DNA of 64,000 bases from Streptomyces sp. Tu6071 (GTDB taxonomy: Bacteria; Actinomycetota; Actinomycetes; Streptomycetales; Streptomycetaceae), in NCBI RefSeq assembly GCF_000213055.1, contig NZ_CM001165.1:3452945-3516944 (forward strand). The letters run 5' to 3'. Position 1 is the stretch's first letter. Every line of letters starts with the position of its first letter. Position numbers and translations under genes: made by a program. Shown piece by piece: positions 7,685-15,964 of the stretch. The notes beneath the pieces are model-generated. The model ran no database searches and was not told the origin of the DNA. It was given only the letters and a program-made list of their open reading frames with translations.

Positions 7685-7999
7685 ATGAAAGAAGCCCCCG
7701 GCGATGCCGAGGGCTCAAGCGCAAACCTCTTAACCGCCATCCCTAGCGATCAACCTGCGAAGTCCGGGATTGCCGTCCCATATGGCCCGCAAGCAGAGGA
7801 GCTGATGCTCAGTATGACCGATGCCCAGCCGAATACGCCATCCCTTCCCGACGGCTCCGGTACGCCGTGGCCCCCAGTCGCCGTCCCTGGCCAGCCGTCC
7901 GGCGCTGGCGCGCCTCTAACAGAAGAGGACCCCGATGACACCGCCTCGCCTACGCCGCTGTCTCAGGTGGCGCAGATCCTGGACGACCTTCGGGCATAG
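7685..7999 (+). pseudogene. N-terminal part of DUF3631 ATPase gene, cut by TAG
   Basis: A 104-codon reading frame, rich in Pro, Ser and Asp, that ends PLSQVAQILDDLRA at a TAG (7997-7999). The next codons in the same frame, LTRYVAMPSEEA, continue the expected DUF3631 sequence into the ORF at 8012. In DUF3631 proteins this ILDDLRA-x-LTRYVA region is continuous, so the TAG looks like a nonsense mutation. Readthrough, re-initiation at GTG 8012 or ATG 8018, or a sequence error are alternatives. No good ribosome site precedes ATG 7685, so the true start may differ. Confidence 0.55.
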
Positions 8000-8011
8000 C
8001 TGACGCGGTAC

Positions 8012-9091
8012 GTGGCGATGCCGAGCGAGGAGGCCGTGACAGCGGTGGCCTTGTGGGTCGCGGCGACGCATCTGCAGCGTGCGTGGCAGCACGCGCCGCG
8101 CCTGGCGATCGTCGCGCCGGAGAAGCGGTGCGGTAAGTCCCGCCTGCTGGACGTAGTGACCGAGACAGTGCACAACCGGCTGATCACGGTCAACGCCAGC
8201 GCGGCGGCGATCTTCCGGTCGATCGACGGGGAGGACCCGCCGACACTGCTGGTCGACGAGGCCGACACCATGTTCAGCTCCACCAAGGCCGCAGAGAAGA
8301 ACGAGGAGGTCCGCGGACTCATCAACGCCGGACACCAGCGTGGCCGGCCGACTCTGCGAGTGTCCGGGCCGGAGCACCAGGTGCAGGAGTTCCCCACCTT
8401 CGCCATGGCAGCACTGGCTGGGATCGGCGACCTGCCGGACACGATCATGGACCGTGCGGTGGTCATCCGAATGCGCCGCCGAGCAGCGGGCGAGAAGGTA
8501 GCGTCCTTCCGCACTGGCCGGGACACACCCGCCCTGAACGCGATCCGCGATCGCCTCCGCGCGTGGCTCCAGCCCCTCTATGAGCTGGCCATGGAGATGG
8601 AGCCACCGATGCCGGTCGAGGACCGCGCGGCGGACACCTGGGAGCCGCTGATCATCGTCGCCGATCTCGCCGGTGGCGACTGGCCCGCGCTCGCTCGTAC
8701 CGCTTGCCGCACCATGACCGACTACGAGGCCGGCCAGGACGAGGAGGGCGGCCTGCGCACCCGCCTCCTGACCGGCATCCGCCGCGCCTTCGCCGCCGTC
8801 GGCGACCCTGCCGTGCTGAGCACGAAGCACCTGCTGGAATCCCTGAACGCAGACAGGGAAGCACCGTGGGCGGAGTACGGCGCAAACGGCCTGACCCCGC
8901 GCGGCCTGCAACTGCTGCTCAAGCCGTACGGCATCGGCTCGGCCAACCGCCGCTTTCCCGACGGCACTCAGGCCAAGGGCTTCGCGCGCAACCAATTCCT
9001 CGACACCTGGGCGCGCTACTGCCCCGAGCCGAAGGCGACAGACGCGCCCGCCTCTTCAGCCGACGGACCGGCGCCCGGCACCGCAGCCTGA
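8012..9091 (+). CDS. DUF3631 P-loop ATPase (core domain)
   Basis: The 359-residue downstream part of a DUF3631 protein. It has a Walker A-like APEKRCGKSRLLD (about residue 36), a Walker B PTLLVDEAD (about 76), NEEVRGLINAGHQRG, and TFAMAALAGIGDLPDTIMDR, followed by RAVVIRMRRRA. DUF3631 proteins are common on actinomycete plasmids and integrated elements and are thought to serve in replication; direct proof is lacking to my knowledge. It is in frame with the 7685 ORF across a single TAG. A repeat-rich, hairpin-bearing gap follows. Confidence 0.75.
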   Translation: MAMPSEEAVTAVALWVAATHLQRAWQHAPRLAIVAPEKRCGKSRLLDVVTETVHNRLITVNASAAAIFRSIDGEDPPTLLVDEADTMFSSTKAAEKNEEVRGLINAGHQRGRPTLRVSGPEHQVQEFPTFAMAALAGIGDLPDTIMDRAVVIRMRRRAAGEKVASFRTGRDTPALNAIRDRLRAWLQPLYELAMEMEPPMPVEDRAADTWEPLIIVADLAGGDWPALARTACRTMTDYEAGQDEEGGLRTRLLTGIRRAFAAVGDPAVLSTKHLLESLNADREAPWAEYGANGLTPRGLQLLLKPYGIGSANRRFPDGTQAKGFARNQFLDTWARYCPEPKATDAPASSADGPAPGTAA

Positions 9092-9237
9092 CTCGACGCC
9101 ACTCGCATCACTCGTCCCCGCGCAGGTCAGTGCGGGGACGAGTGAAGTACCCGCAACGAGTCGTCTCGACATCGCCACGCCACTCGTACCTGTGCTGACC
9201 AGGCACGCGACGAGTGGTACGAGTCCCCGCACCTCAC
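9089..9237. repeat. iteron-like ACTCG cluster with strong hairpin
   Basis: About ten copies of actcg/cgagt, in both orientations, occur in some 150 bases (for example actcgacg, actcgcat, actcgtcccc, gacgagtga, acgagtcg, actcgtacc, gacgagtgg, acgagtcccc). At 9108-9145 two of them form a perfect 14-base stem with a 10-base loop. The cluster sits between the DUF3631 gene and the DUF2637 gene. It could be a replication or transfer origin, a terminator, or both. Confidence 0.5.
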
Positions 9238-10374
9238 GGCGGCCACGCCCTGCCCGCCTCTGCGCCGAGACCGCCACCCCAAGCCCACCTGGAGCACCCC
9301 CGCTTGCTTGCACGCATCACCGCCCTGCTCAGCCGAACTGATTCGCATCAGCATCGCCCCGCTGCCGATCCTGGAAGTGGCCGCCGGGCGGGCGCACGCG
9401 CCACCCTCGTTCTCGGCCTGATTGCCGTCGTCCTCATGGCCTTCCGGGTCTCGTGGAACGCGCTGTCCGACGTAGCCCGCGCCATCGGCGCCGATCCCAC
9501 CGCCGCCCTGCTCTACCCGATCGTGGTCGACGGGCTCATGGCCCTCGCACTCATCGCCACGCTTGTGCTGACCGGCTCCGACCGGGAGTTCGCGCTACGG
9601 GTACTGGCGACCTACACGATCGCCAGCCTCCTGCTGAACTACGTCCACGGGCTCATACCGACCCTGCGCACCGAGTCGACCCGGCTGGGTCGACTCACCA
9701 CCTGGGAGCCTGCGAACTGGGCCCTCGTACTGCTGGCCACATCACTCCCAGTCGGGTCGATCTACTTCGGCTCGGACCTCGTGGCAAAGGTGCTGCACCA
9801 CAAGCACGAGGCGGCCGACTCGGCCCAGTCGGTCAGCCGGCAACGAGAAGAATCCGCTGGCCAGCGCGCCAGGGAGCAGGCCGCACCGTCGGTGACCGAC
9901 CGAGCCGAATCGGTTCCCGAGGAGCCGTCCGAGTCGATTTCCACGAAGGTCGACGAGGCACACATGACGGGATCGACCGGAGCCGACGAGTCGGCCCTCA
10001 CTGCCCGACCGCCCCGGTCGACCACCACGGCGAAGTCGACCAAAGCCGCCCCGCACGAGACGACCGGTCCGCGTCTCACCAACGCCGAGTCGACCACCGA
10101 CCGCCACCGCACCGACGCCGAAGTGCTCGCTGAAGGCCGTCGCCTGACCGCCGACTGGAGCGACGACCTGTTGACCGCCAAGCGACTGCGCAGCGAACTG
10201 CGGATCGCCCAGATGCGCGCCCGCACCGTGCGCGACCAACTGAGGGCCGAGCGCGCCAGTCGCCCCGAGCCTGTCGCGGACGATGGCTTCGGGGGCCAGC
10301 GTCTCGGCACGTACGACGACGCCAAGTTCCAGCAGCAAAGGGAAGCCGCCGCAGTCCCCTCCGCCACCGCCTGA
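9214..10374 (+). CDS. DUF2637 membrane protein, SpdB-like
   Basis: A 386-residue protein with about four hydrophobic segments between residues 65 and 190 (TLVLGLIAVVLMAF, ALLYPIVVDGLMALALIATL, VLATYTIASLLLNYVHGL, WALVLLATSLPVGSIYFG). The DUF2637 signature LLYPIVVDGLMA is clear. The C-terminal half is Ser/Glu-rich, then helical (TAKRLRSELRIAQMRARTVR). Such proteins are frequent on Streptomyces plasmids among spread genes, which act in movement of plasmid DNA within the mycelium. The start at 9214 is uncertain because the first 60 residues are low complexity and overlap the repeat cluster. Confidence 0.65.
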   Translation: MVRVPAPHGGHALPASAPRPPPQAHLEHPRLLARITALLSRTDSHQHRPAADPGSGRRAGARATLVLGLIAVVLMAFRVSWNALSDVARAIGADPTAALLYPIVVDGLMALALIATLVLTGSDREFALRVLATYTIASLLLNYVHGLIPTLRTESTRLGRLTTWEPANWALVLLATSLPVGSIYFGSDLVAKVLHHKHEAADSAQSVSRQREESAGQRAREQAAPSVTDRAESVPEEPSESISTKVDEAHMTGSTGADESALTARPPRSTTTAKSTKAAPHETTGPRLTNAESTTDRHRTDAEVLAEGRRLTADWSDDLLTAKRLRSELRIAQMRARTVRDQLRAERASRPEPVADDGFGGQRLGTYDDAKFQQQREAAAVPSATA

Positions 10375-10474
10375 TCCAGCGCACGCCCTGGCCGCCCCCT
10401 CTATGCCGACAAGCACGAGGGGGCACCCACATACAGCTAACACTCGCCCCCAGCACTCCACGGAGAACCAGCCC

Positions 10475-11140
10475 ATGCGCGACCCGCACCACGAACTCGC
10501 CATCCCGCAGCAGGAGATGGCCACCGGCCTGAACAGCGCAGCAAGGTATCCCGCTGGACCGTCCAAGGGCCGGCCTCACGGGGAAGCCTCCGCCCCGGGG
10601 GTGGCGGAGGCACTCGGGCACCAGGGGGTGCCCGAGCAGGAACAGCCCACCGCCGTCGCCGACAGGACTGCTGCCGTCGAGATGCCATTGCCGCGTGCCG
10701 CAGAAGAAGCCGCCTTGCACCGCGTCGCCCAACGTCGCAAGCCCGACCCCAACGGCCGTCGCGAGGGACGAGTCGACGTCCGCTACAGCGAAAAGGAAGA
10801 GGCCGACATACGCGCCAAGGCAGCGTCGCTGAACCTCAGCGGCGCCCACTACGTTGCCGCAGCCACTCTGGCCCACGTCCACGGCGACCTCACCCTGGTC
10901 GGCCAGCGCACCCAGCTCGACGACTACATCGACGAGATCAATGCCCTGCGCGAGCAGGTCACCGCCATCGGCCGCAACGTCAACCAGATCGCCAAGAAGC
11001 TCAACTCCGGCGGCCATCCACACCCTGGGGACAGCGCCCTCCTCGCCCAGACCGACCGGAGCCTGAACGCCGTGGGTGAGGCCGTGCGCCGCATCGCCAC
11101 CGCCGCGAACCAGGCCGTCAGCCATAAGGCGGCCCGATGA
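10475..11140 (+). CDS. mobC: MobC-like relaxosome protein
   Basis: A 221-residue basic protein. The C-terminal half matches the MobC family: GRVDVRYSEKEEADIRAKAA, LNLSGAHYVAAATLA (ribbon-helix-helix-like DNA binding), then LREQVTAIGRNVNQIAKKLN. MobC binds near oriT and helps the relaxase open the strand. ATG 10475 has ggaga 8 bases upstream. Its stop overlaps the relaxase ATG by four bases, so the two are translationally coupled. The first 70 residues are low complexity and their DNA contains two tandem hairpins. Confidence 0.85.
   Translation: MRDPHHELAIPQQEMATGLNSAARYPAGPSKGRPHGEASAPGVAEALGHQGVPEQEQPTAVADRTAAVEMPLPRAAEEAALHRVAQRRKPDPNGRREGRVDVRYSEKEEADIRAKAASLNLSGAHYVAAATLAHVHGDLTLVGQRTQLDDYIDEINALREQVTAIGRNVNQIAKKLNSGGHPHPGDSALLAQTDRSLNAVGEAVRRIATAANQAVSHKAAR
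10587..10636. repeat. two tandem hairpins in the 5' part of mobC
   Basis: Inverted repeat one: cctccgcc (10587-10594) and ggcggagg (10603-10610). Inverted repeat two: ctcgggcacc (10613-10622) and ggtgcccgag (10627-10636), a perfect 10-base stem with a 4-base loop. The pair lies about 500 bases before the relaxase gene, where oriT-associated hairpins may occur. Confidence 0.5.
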
Positions 11141-12825
11141 TCGCGAAGATCACTGGAGGCAAGGACACCGCCAACCTGATCCGCTACCTCTACGACACGG
11201 AGAAGAAGGGCCACACCAACCCGCACCTGGTCGCCTCCTGGGACGGCTTCGCCCCCGACCCTGGCCGCACCCCCGATTTCGACGCCACGAAGCGAGCTCT
11301 CGTCGCCGACCTCGACCTGCACGTCAAACAGGCCGCGCGGCTCGGCCGGGCACCCGAGAAGCACGTGTGGCACTGCTCGATCCGCGCCACCAAGACCGAC
11401 CGCCACCTCAGCGACGAGGAATGGGGCGACATCGCCCGCCGGATCGTCGCCGCAACCGGCATCGCACCCGACGGCGATCCGGACGGCTGCCGCTGGGTCG
11501 CCGTCCGCCACGCCCCCGACCACATCCACATCGCCGCCAGCACAGTTCGCGCCGACCTGCGCACCGCCCGGCACTGGAACGACTACCTCACTGCCGACCG
11601 CGAACTCGCAGCCGTCGAAAAGGAGTACGGTCTCTTCCAGGTCATACGCGGGGATCGCACAGCCGCGAAACGGCCCACCCGTGCCGCGCAGGAGAAGGCC
11701 AAGCGCGCCGGCCAAGCCCGCACCGCCCGCGAACACCTGCGCACCACCGTGCGCACCGCCGTGGCCGCCGCCACCAGCACCGAGGAGTTCGTCCACCTGC
11801 TGGAGCGCACCGACGGCATCCTCGTGGACATCAAGCACTTCCCGTCCGGTGATGTACGCGGCTACACCGTCGCCCTCAACGGCGACGTCAACGCCCAGCA
11901 GAAGCTGATCTGGTACTCCGGCTCCGAACTCTCCCCCGACCTGTCCCTCCCCAAGATCCGCAAGCGTCTAGAAGCCACCGACCCCCAGCACAGCCCCCGT
12001 CGGGTGAACCCGTGGCACCAGGCAACCGCCGCCGCGGAACGCATCCCCCACCACCTCGACGGCGATGACGATGCAGCCGCTCAGGCCCACCTGGCCGCCT
12101 TCGGTGAAGCCCTCGACGCCCTGCCGATGCAAGCACCCCAGGAGATTCGTCCCCAGCTATGGCAGGCAGCCGAGGCGTTCGAGCGCGCCACCCGCTCCCG
12201 CGTCCAGGCCGAGCACCAGCACGCCCGCGCCCTGCGTATCGCCGTACGAGCCATGGTCCGCGAGCCCGCCCCCAAGGACGGCGCGCTGCTGGCGATGTTC
12301 CTCGACGCAGCGATCCTCGCCGTCATCGCCGCCGCCCGCTGGCACCAGCTCCGCCACCACGACCAACAGGTGGCCGCAGCCCACCAGACCCTGATCCACC
12401 TGCAAGCCGCCTACGAGCAGACAGCCACCGCACCCCTGACCGCCCTCGCCCAGCGCCGGCCACCCCAGCAGATCGTGGAACGGCACATCCTCCTCATCCG
12501 ACAGGCCATGCCTGCCCACGCCGAGCAGGTGGTCGAGGACTTGGCCTTCGACGCCCTCACTGCCGCCCTCGCGACCGCCGAGAAGGACGGGCATGATCCG
12601 AAGCAGCTACTGCAGCAGGCCACCGACGAACGGGCGCTCAACGACGCCCGCAGCCCTGCACGGGTACTGACCTGGCGCATCGAGCGGCTCAGCACCAGGT
12701 CGGTTCCGAGCGACCGTGCACGAGTGGCACGGATGCGGAGCGCGGCACGGCGGCAAGGCACATCGGTCAGCCCGGCAGCGGTCGCGGCCTCGCAGCCACA
12801 GCCGCCCCAGGCACGTCGACGCTGA
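11137..12825 (+). CDS. mobA: MobA/VirD2-type relaxase
   Basis: A 562-residue relaxase. The N-terminal domain starts MIAKITGGKDTANLIRYL. Its metal-binding three-histidine motif is RHAPDHIHIA near residue 132. The catalytic Tyr is probably one of those in the first 20 residues (LIRYLYDTEK). The rest, to residue 540, is helical and rich in Ala and Arg. It nicks oriT and stays covalently bound to the transferred strand. It is coupled to mobC by an ATGA overlap. With no coupling protein in the element, transfer would need a helper's secretion machinery. Confidence 0.88.
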   Translation: MIAKITGGKDTANLIRYLYDTEKKGHTNPHLVASWDGFAPDPGRTPDFDATKRALVADLDLHVKQAARLGRAPEKHVWHCSIRATKTDRHLSDEEWGDIARRIVAATGIAPDGDPDGCRWVAVRHAPDHIHIAASTVRADLRTARHWNDYLTADRELAAVEKEYGLFQVIRGDRTAAKRPTRAAQEKAKRAGQARTAREHLRTTVRTAVAAATSTEEFVHLLERTDGILVDIKHFPSGDVRGYTVALNGDVNAQQKLIWYSGSELSPDLSLPKIRKRLEATDPQHSPRRVNPWHQATAAAERIPHHLDGDDDAAAQAHLAAFGEALDALPMQAPQEIRPQLWQAAEAFERATRSRVQAEHQHARALRIAVRAMVREPAPKDGALLAMFLDAAILAVIAAARWHQLRHHDQQVAAAHQTLIHLQAAYEQTATAPLTALAQRRPPQQIVERHILLIRQAMPAHAEQVVEDLAFDALTAALATAEKDGHDPKQLLQQATDERALNDARSPARVLTWRIERLSTRSVPSDRARVARMRSAARRQGTSVSPAAVAASQPQPPQARRR

Positions 12826-12855
12826 TCACACCCGTCTCCGTCCCCGAAGCGGGTG

Positions 12856-13650
12856 TCAGGCCGCGCACCCCAGCGCATCGTGGGCGAACGCGAGAGCCCG
12901 GAACCGGGCGCCCACAGCGTCGGGGCCACGGAAGGCCAGCGCCCGCAGAGCACTGACCTGTCGCCCCGAGGCCCACAGACCAGTGGCCGGCGAGAGAAAC
13001 GGGACGACGGCTACGCCCAGCTCGGTGAAGGGGGCATGGTCCAGGTAGGTCATGCCCCCGGGACCGCACAGATACGCCCGTGCGCCAGTGGCGTCGGCCA
13101 GGTCGGCCAGCCGCTCGGACCGACCTGTGCGTGCAGGCAGGGCGCTGCTGGTGAAGATCTGTCCCCGCCAGCCGAGCAGTTCGAGCAGGGCACGGGTCGA
13201 GGCAGTGGCGACCGGCGCGACTCTTCCTGTGTCGAAGGCGTCCCAGACCGGCTGGAGGGCGCGGTCAAGCGCGGGCCAGTGTGGGCTGATCCCGTACTGC
13301 TGGCGCAGGATCGATAAGGCTCTGCGTCGGGCCGCGGCAGGGTCGGCGATCAGGGTGTCTCTGATGAGGGTGGCGCCCCCGGAGGGGCGGTGAGTGGGGA
13401 TGGTCAGCCACCGGTTCGGGCCAAGGCCGTCGAGTGTGGCGATGCGAGCGCGATGCTGGTAGTCGCGGCGGGCGAACTGCACGTCGTCCAGGACGATCCA
13501 GTGGTCCGACGCGAACAGCTTGGCCAGCGTGATCAGTCGGGGCATGAAGTTGGGCTGGTGGATGGCGCACAGGCTGCCCGGGAAGGTGAGTTCAGGAAGC
13601 GATGAGGCGGCTGGTGAAGCCGGCGTGGATGAGGGATTCGTACGCGGCAT
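12856..13650 (-). CDS. WbqC family protein
   Basis: A 264-residue soluble protein with the WbqC start region CAIHQPNFMPRLITLAKLFA and DDVQFARRDYQHRARI, followed by WLTIPTHRPSGG. WbqC-family proteins occur in sugar or glycolipid and other biosynthetic clusters; their reaction is not well defined. The ATG at 13650 has ggagga 6 bases upstream and overlaps the 3' end of the YdcF-like gene by 59 bases, so translation is probably coupled. It is the last gene of the minus-strand operon with the YdcF-like protein and the XRE regulator, and it converges with the relaxase gene. Confidence 0.8.
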   Translation of the reverse strand: MPRTNPSSTPASPAASSLPELTFPGSLCAIHQPNFMPRLITLAKLFASDHWIVLDDVQFARRDYQHRARIATLDGLGPNRWLTIPTHRPSGGATLIRDTLIADPAAARRRALSILRQQYGISPHWPALDRALQPVWDAFDTGRVAPVATASTRALLELLGWRGQIFTSSALPARTGRSERLADLADATGARAYLCGPGGMTYLDHAPFTELGVAVVPFLSPATGLWASGRQVSALRALAFRGPDAVGARFRALAFAHDALGCAA

Positions 13651-14260
13651 GCACGTCCTCCGGGACCTCCTGCTCGATGGCGAACCCGAGCTTCGGATAC
13701 TCGATCACCCGCTGGAGGTCGCCGACGAGCATGTCCACCACGAGCTTCTCGTCGCCGATGGACTTGAGGTAGTCGTCGAACTCCAGGGTTTCCGAGGCGC
13801 ACACCATCTCGGCCTCGGGCCACAGCTTGCGGGCGGTGGCGTACGACCGCCGTTCCATGTAGGGCTTGGAGACCAGCAGCACCTTCTCCGGGGTGATGCC
13901 GGCGTCGGCCAGGACCTCGCGGGCGAGGGTGATGTTCTGCCCGGTGTTCGCGGCGTGGGGCTCCAGCAGGATCGCTGAGGCTGGGACGTCGAGGTCGATG
14001 GCGTGCTCGCGGAAGTGGACCGCTTCGCCGCGAGGGAAGACCTTGGCGGTGGTCGGGCTGTTGCCACCGGTGAAGACCAGCGTGGGGAAGAGACCCGCGT
14101 GGTACAGCTCGGCGGCCCGCGTGGCCACTCCCAGGTCGTGGCTGCCCAGGCCGATCGCCACGTCCACGGGGCGGGCCTGGTGGTGCATCTGGTGAAAGTC
14201 CCAGATCGCCTTGGCCTGGTGCCACTGGTCTTCGGCGATGCCCTGCTGGTTGTCACTCAC
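13592..14260 (-). CDS. YdcF/ElyC/SanA-like (DUF218) protein
   Basis: A 222-residue soluble protein with the DUF218 pattern: DVAIGLGSHDLGVATRAAEL, then PTLVFTGGNSPTTA, EPHAANTGQNITLAREVL and VLLVSKPYMERRSYATARKL. Most DUF218 proteins are membrane-anchored and act in envelope biology; this one lacks a membrane segment. Its ATG overlaps the stop of the XRE regulator (ATGA). The biochemical activity is unknown. Because it is coupled to the regulator and to the WbqC protein, the three likely share one function. Confidence 0.8.
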   Translation of the reverse strand: MSDNQQGIAEDQWHQAKAIWDFHQMHHQARPVDVAIGLGSHDLGVATRAAELYHAGLFPTLVFTGGNSPTTAKVFPRGEAVHFREHAIDLDVPASAILLEPHAANTGQNITLAREVLADAGITPEKVLLVSKPYMERRSYATARKLWPEAEMVCASETLEFDDYLKSIGDEKLVVDMLVGDLQRVIEYPKLGFAIEQEVPEDVHAAYESLIHAGFTSRLIAS

Positions 14261-15381
14261 GCGTTCGTCTCCCTGATCACCGTCGGCGAGGCCCCGGGCG
14301 GCCCCTCACTGCTGGCCTTGACGCTCTCGATACTGCGCAGTTGGTGCACGAGGCCGTACTGCGCGGCCGTCCGAGCGGCCTGGCCGAGAACGCGTAGCCC
14401 ATCATCGCGGGTCGCCGTGTCGGAGAGCAGGATGTGGCCGTGAGCGGTGTCCAGTCGTACGCGTTGCATCGGTGAGTCGGTGCTCCCGCTGCTTCGGGCG
14501 ATGTCGATGAAGTGCATGGCCTGGGTGAGGTCTCCGACGCCCCGGCGGGCCAGGGCTAGCTTCTGATGGGCCACCGACCAGTCGTCGGGTTCGGTGAGGT
14601 CTTCGAACTCACGGGTCGCGGCCTGCATCACGCGGGTCGCGTAGTCGTGGTTGCCGTCCTTGCTGAGTGCCGTGCCCACCCACAGGCGGGCTCTGGCCCG
14701 GTCACGGCGAGAGAGCCGGTCGTCGACAGCGAGCGTCTCGTACGTACGGGCCGACGCCTCCAGGTCACCGGACATCTCCGAGACGACCGCGAGGGACAGA
14801 TCGAGCTGGGCGACGCGGCGGGGGATGTCGAGCTGGGTGAAGATCGAGCGCGCGCCCGCGTAGGAGTGGCGTGCGGACAGCGGTCCGAGCACGGCGCCCC
14901 GATCACGCTTGAGGTCTCCGAGTAACGCGGTGGAACGGGCGTAGAGGTACAGGCCCTTGTCGTCGAGTTCGGCGGCCGTGAAACGGTTGAGCCATCGGCC
15001 CAGCAGGCTGTCCGCGAAGGTGAAGTTCTGTCGGGACAAGGCGACAACGGCACGATCCAGGTCGTCGGTCCACGACTCGTACTCCCAGGCTCTGGGCCCG
15101 GCAGCCGTCACCCGGCGTCCGGCTGCCACCTGCCCGGGGCCGGCCATCTCCGACAGCAGCGTTTCGAAGCGCAGGTGCACGGAGGCATCGGCGCGGCCGA
15201 GCGCGGTGTCGAGAATGGCCTGCGTGTCAGGGCGGGGCTCGGTCGCGGACCGGAGCTTTTCCCACTTGGAGATGGTCGCGACGGCGAGACCGAGTCGCTC
15301 GGCGAAAGCCCGCACACTCAGGCGGAGGGCGAGCCGTAAGGCTCTGGCCTCCAGGCCGGTCCAATGGTGCACGGTCGCCAC
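14257..15381 (-). CDS. XRE regulator with TPR-like C-terminal domain
   Basis: A 374-residue protein. Residues about 8-65 are an XRE helix-turn-helix (RALRLALRLSVRAFAERLGL, TISKWEKL). The remainder is a helical repeat region with TPR-like spacing (YARSTALLGDLKRDRG, AQLDLSLAVVSEMSGDLEAS, AHQKLALARRGVGDLTQAM). Such regulators often sense a peptide or small ligand. GTG 15381 is chosen because ggaaggga lies 6-8 bases upstream; an ATG 24 bases earlier is the alternative. It is divergent from the radical SAM operon with about 155 bases between, so it is the best candidate to control both. Confidence 0.8.
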   Translation of the reverse strand: MATVHHWTGLEARALRLALRLSVRAFAERLGLAVATISKWEKLRSATEPRPDTQAILDTALGRADASVHLRFETLLSEMAGPGQVAAGRRVTAAGPRAWEYESWTDDLDRAVVALSRQNFTFADSLLGRWLNRFTAAELDDKGLYLYARSTALLGDLKRDRGAVLGPLSARHSYAGARSIFTQLDIPRRVAQLDLSLAVVSEMSGDLEASARTYETLAVDDRLSRRDRARARLWVGTALSKDGNHDYATRVMQAATREFEDLTEPDDWSVAHQKLALARRGVGDLTQAMHFIDIARSSGSTDSPMQRVRLDTAHGHILLSDTATRDDGLRVLGQAARTAAQYGLVHQLRSIESVKASSEGPPGASPTVIRETNA

Positions 15382-15535
15382 GCGTCGCTCCCTTCCACCA
15401 GCCATGGAAGCAGAAGCGTGCGGCCGGTGGGGCGGAAGTAGAGCGCAAGTGGAACAGCGGGCGATTCCCTGCGCGTTGGGGTACGGCGACGCTCAAGGGG
15501 TCACTCTTTCGCCGAGTCCCTGGACGGTCACCAGC

Positions 15536-15964
15536 ATGGAACTCCTTACCGAGCACCGTCCGGTCAACGGGCCCGTCGTCTACGGCTTCCTGCGGCTGGT
15601 CGGCGTCTCCGTAGCCCGTCAAACGGCGTTACAGGCGTCACTGACGGAGTACTGCCGGATCCATGAGCTGCAGCTCTCCGGCGTCTTCAAGGACAGGCGC
15701 GCGACGACCGATCCGACCTCCACCGCCTTCACCGGTCTGCTGGACGCGCTGGCCCTTCCCGATGTCTACGGCGTCATCGTCCCCGCCCTGTCCCACCTGG
15801 GACCGAAGCACCTCGCCACCGAACGCACGCGCCGTATCGAGGCCACCGGCGCCCGCCTGCTGCTGGCCCGCCGTCCCCGCATCGGACCCGTCCACGTACC
15901 TCGCCACCCGATCGCCCACCGCCGCTTCCCCGCACCACTTCGCCCCCTGAGCACGGAGTCATGA
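15536..15964 (+). CDS. resolvase-domain-like protein, probably inactive
   Basis: A 142-residue protein resembling the N-terminal catalytic domain of serine recombinases: YGFLRLVGVSVARQTALQAS, YCRIHELQLSGVFKD, then LLDALALPDVYGVIVPALSH. The usual arginine-rich end of this domain (R-x-x-R) reads SHLGPKH, the Y-x-R-x-S box is altered, and there is no DNA-binding tail. A recombinase role is therefore unlikely; such stand-alone domains may be regulatory. It is the first gene of the operon and overlaps the next by four bases. No clear ribosome site is present. Confidence 0.55.
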   Translation: MELLTEHRPVNGPVVYGFLRLVGVSVARQTALQASLTEYCRIHELQLSGVFKDRRATTDPTSTAFTGLLDALALPDVYGVIVPALSHLGPKHLATERTRRIEATGARLLLARRPRIGPVHVPRHPIAHRRFPAPLRPLSTES

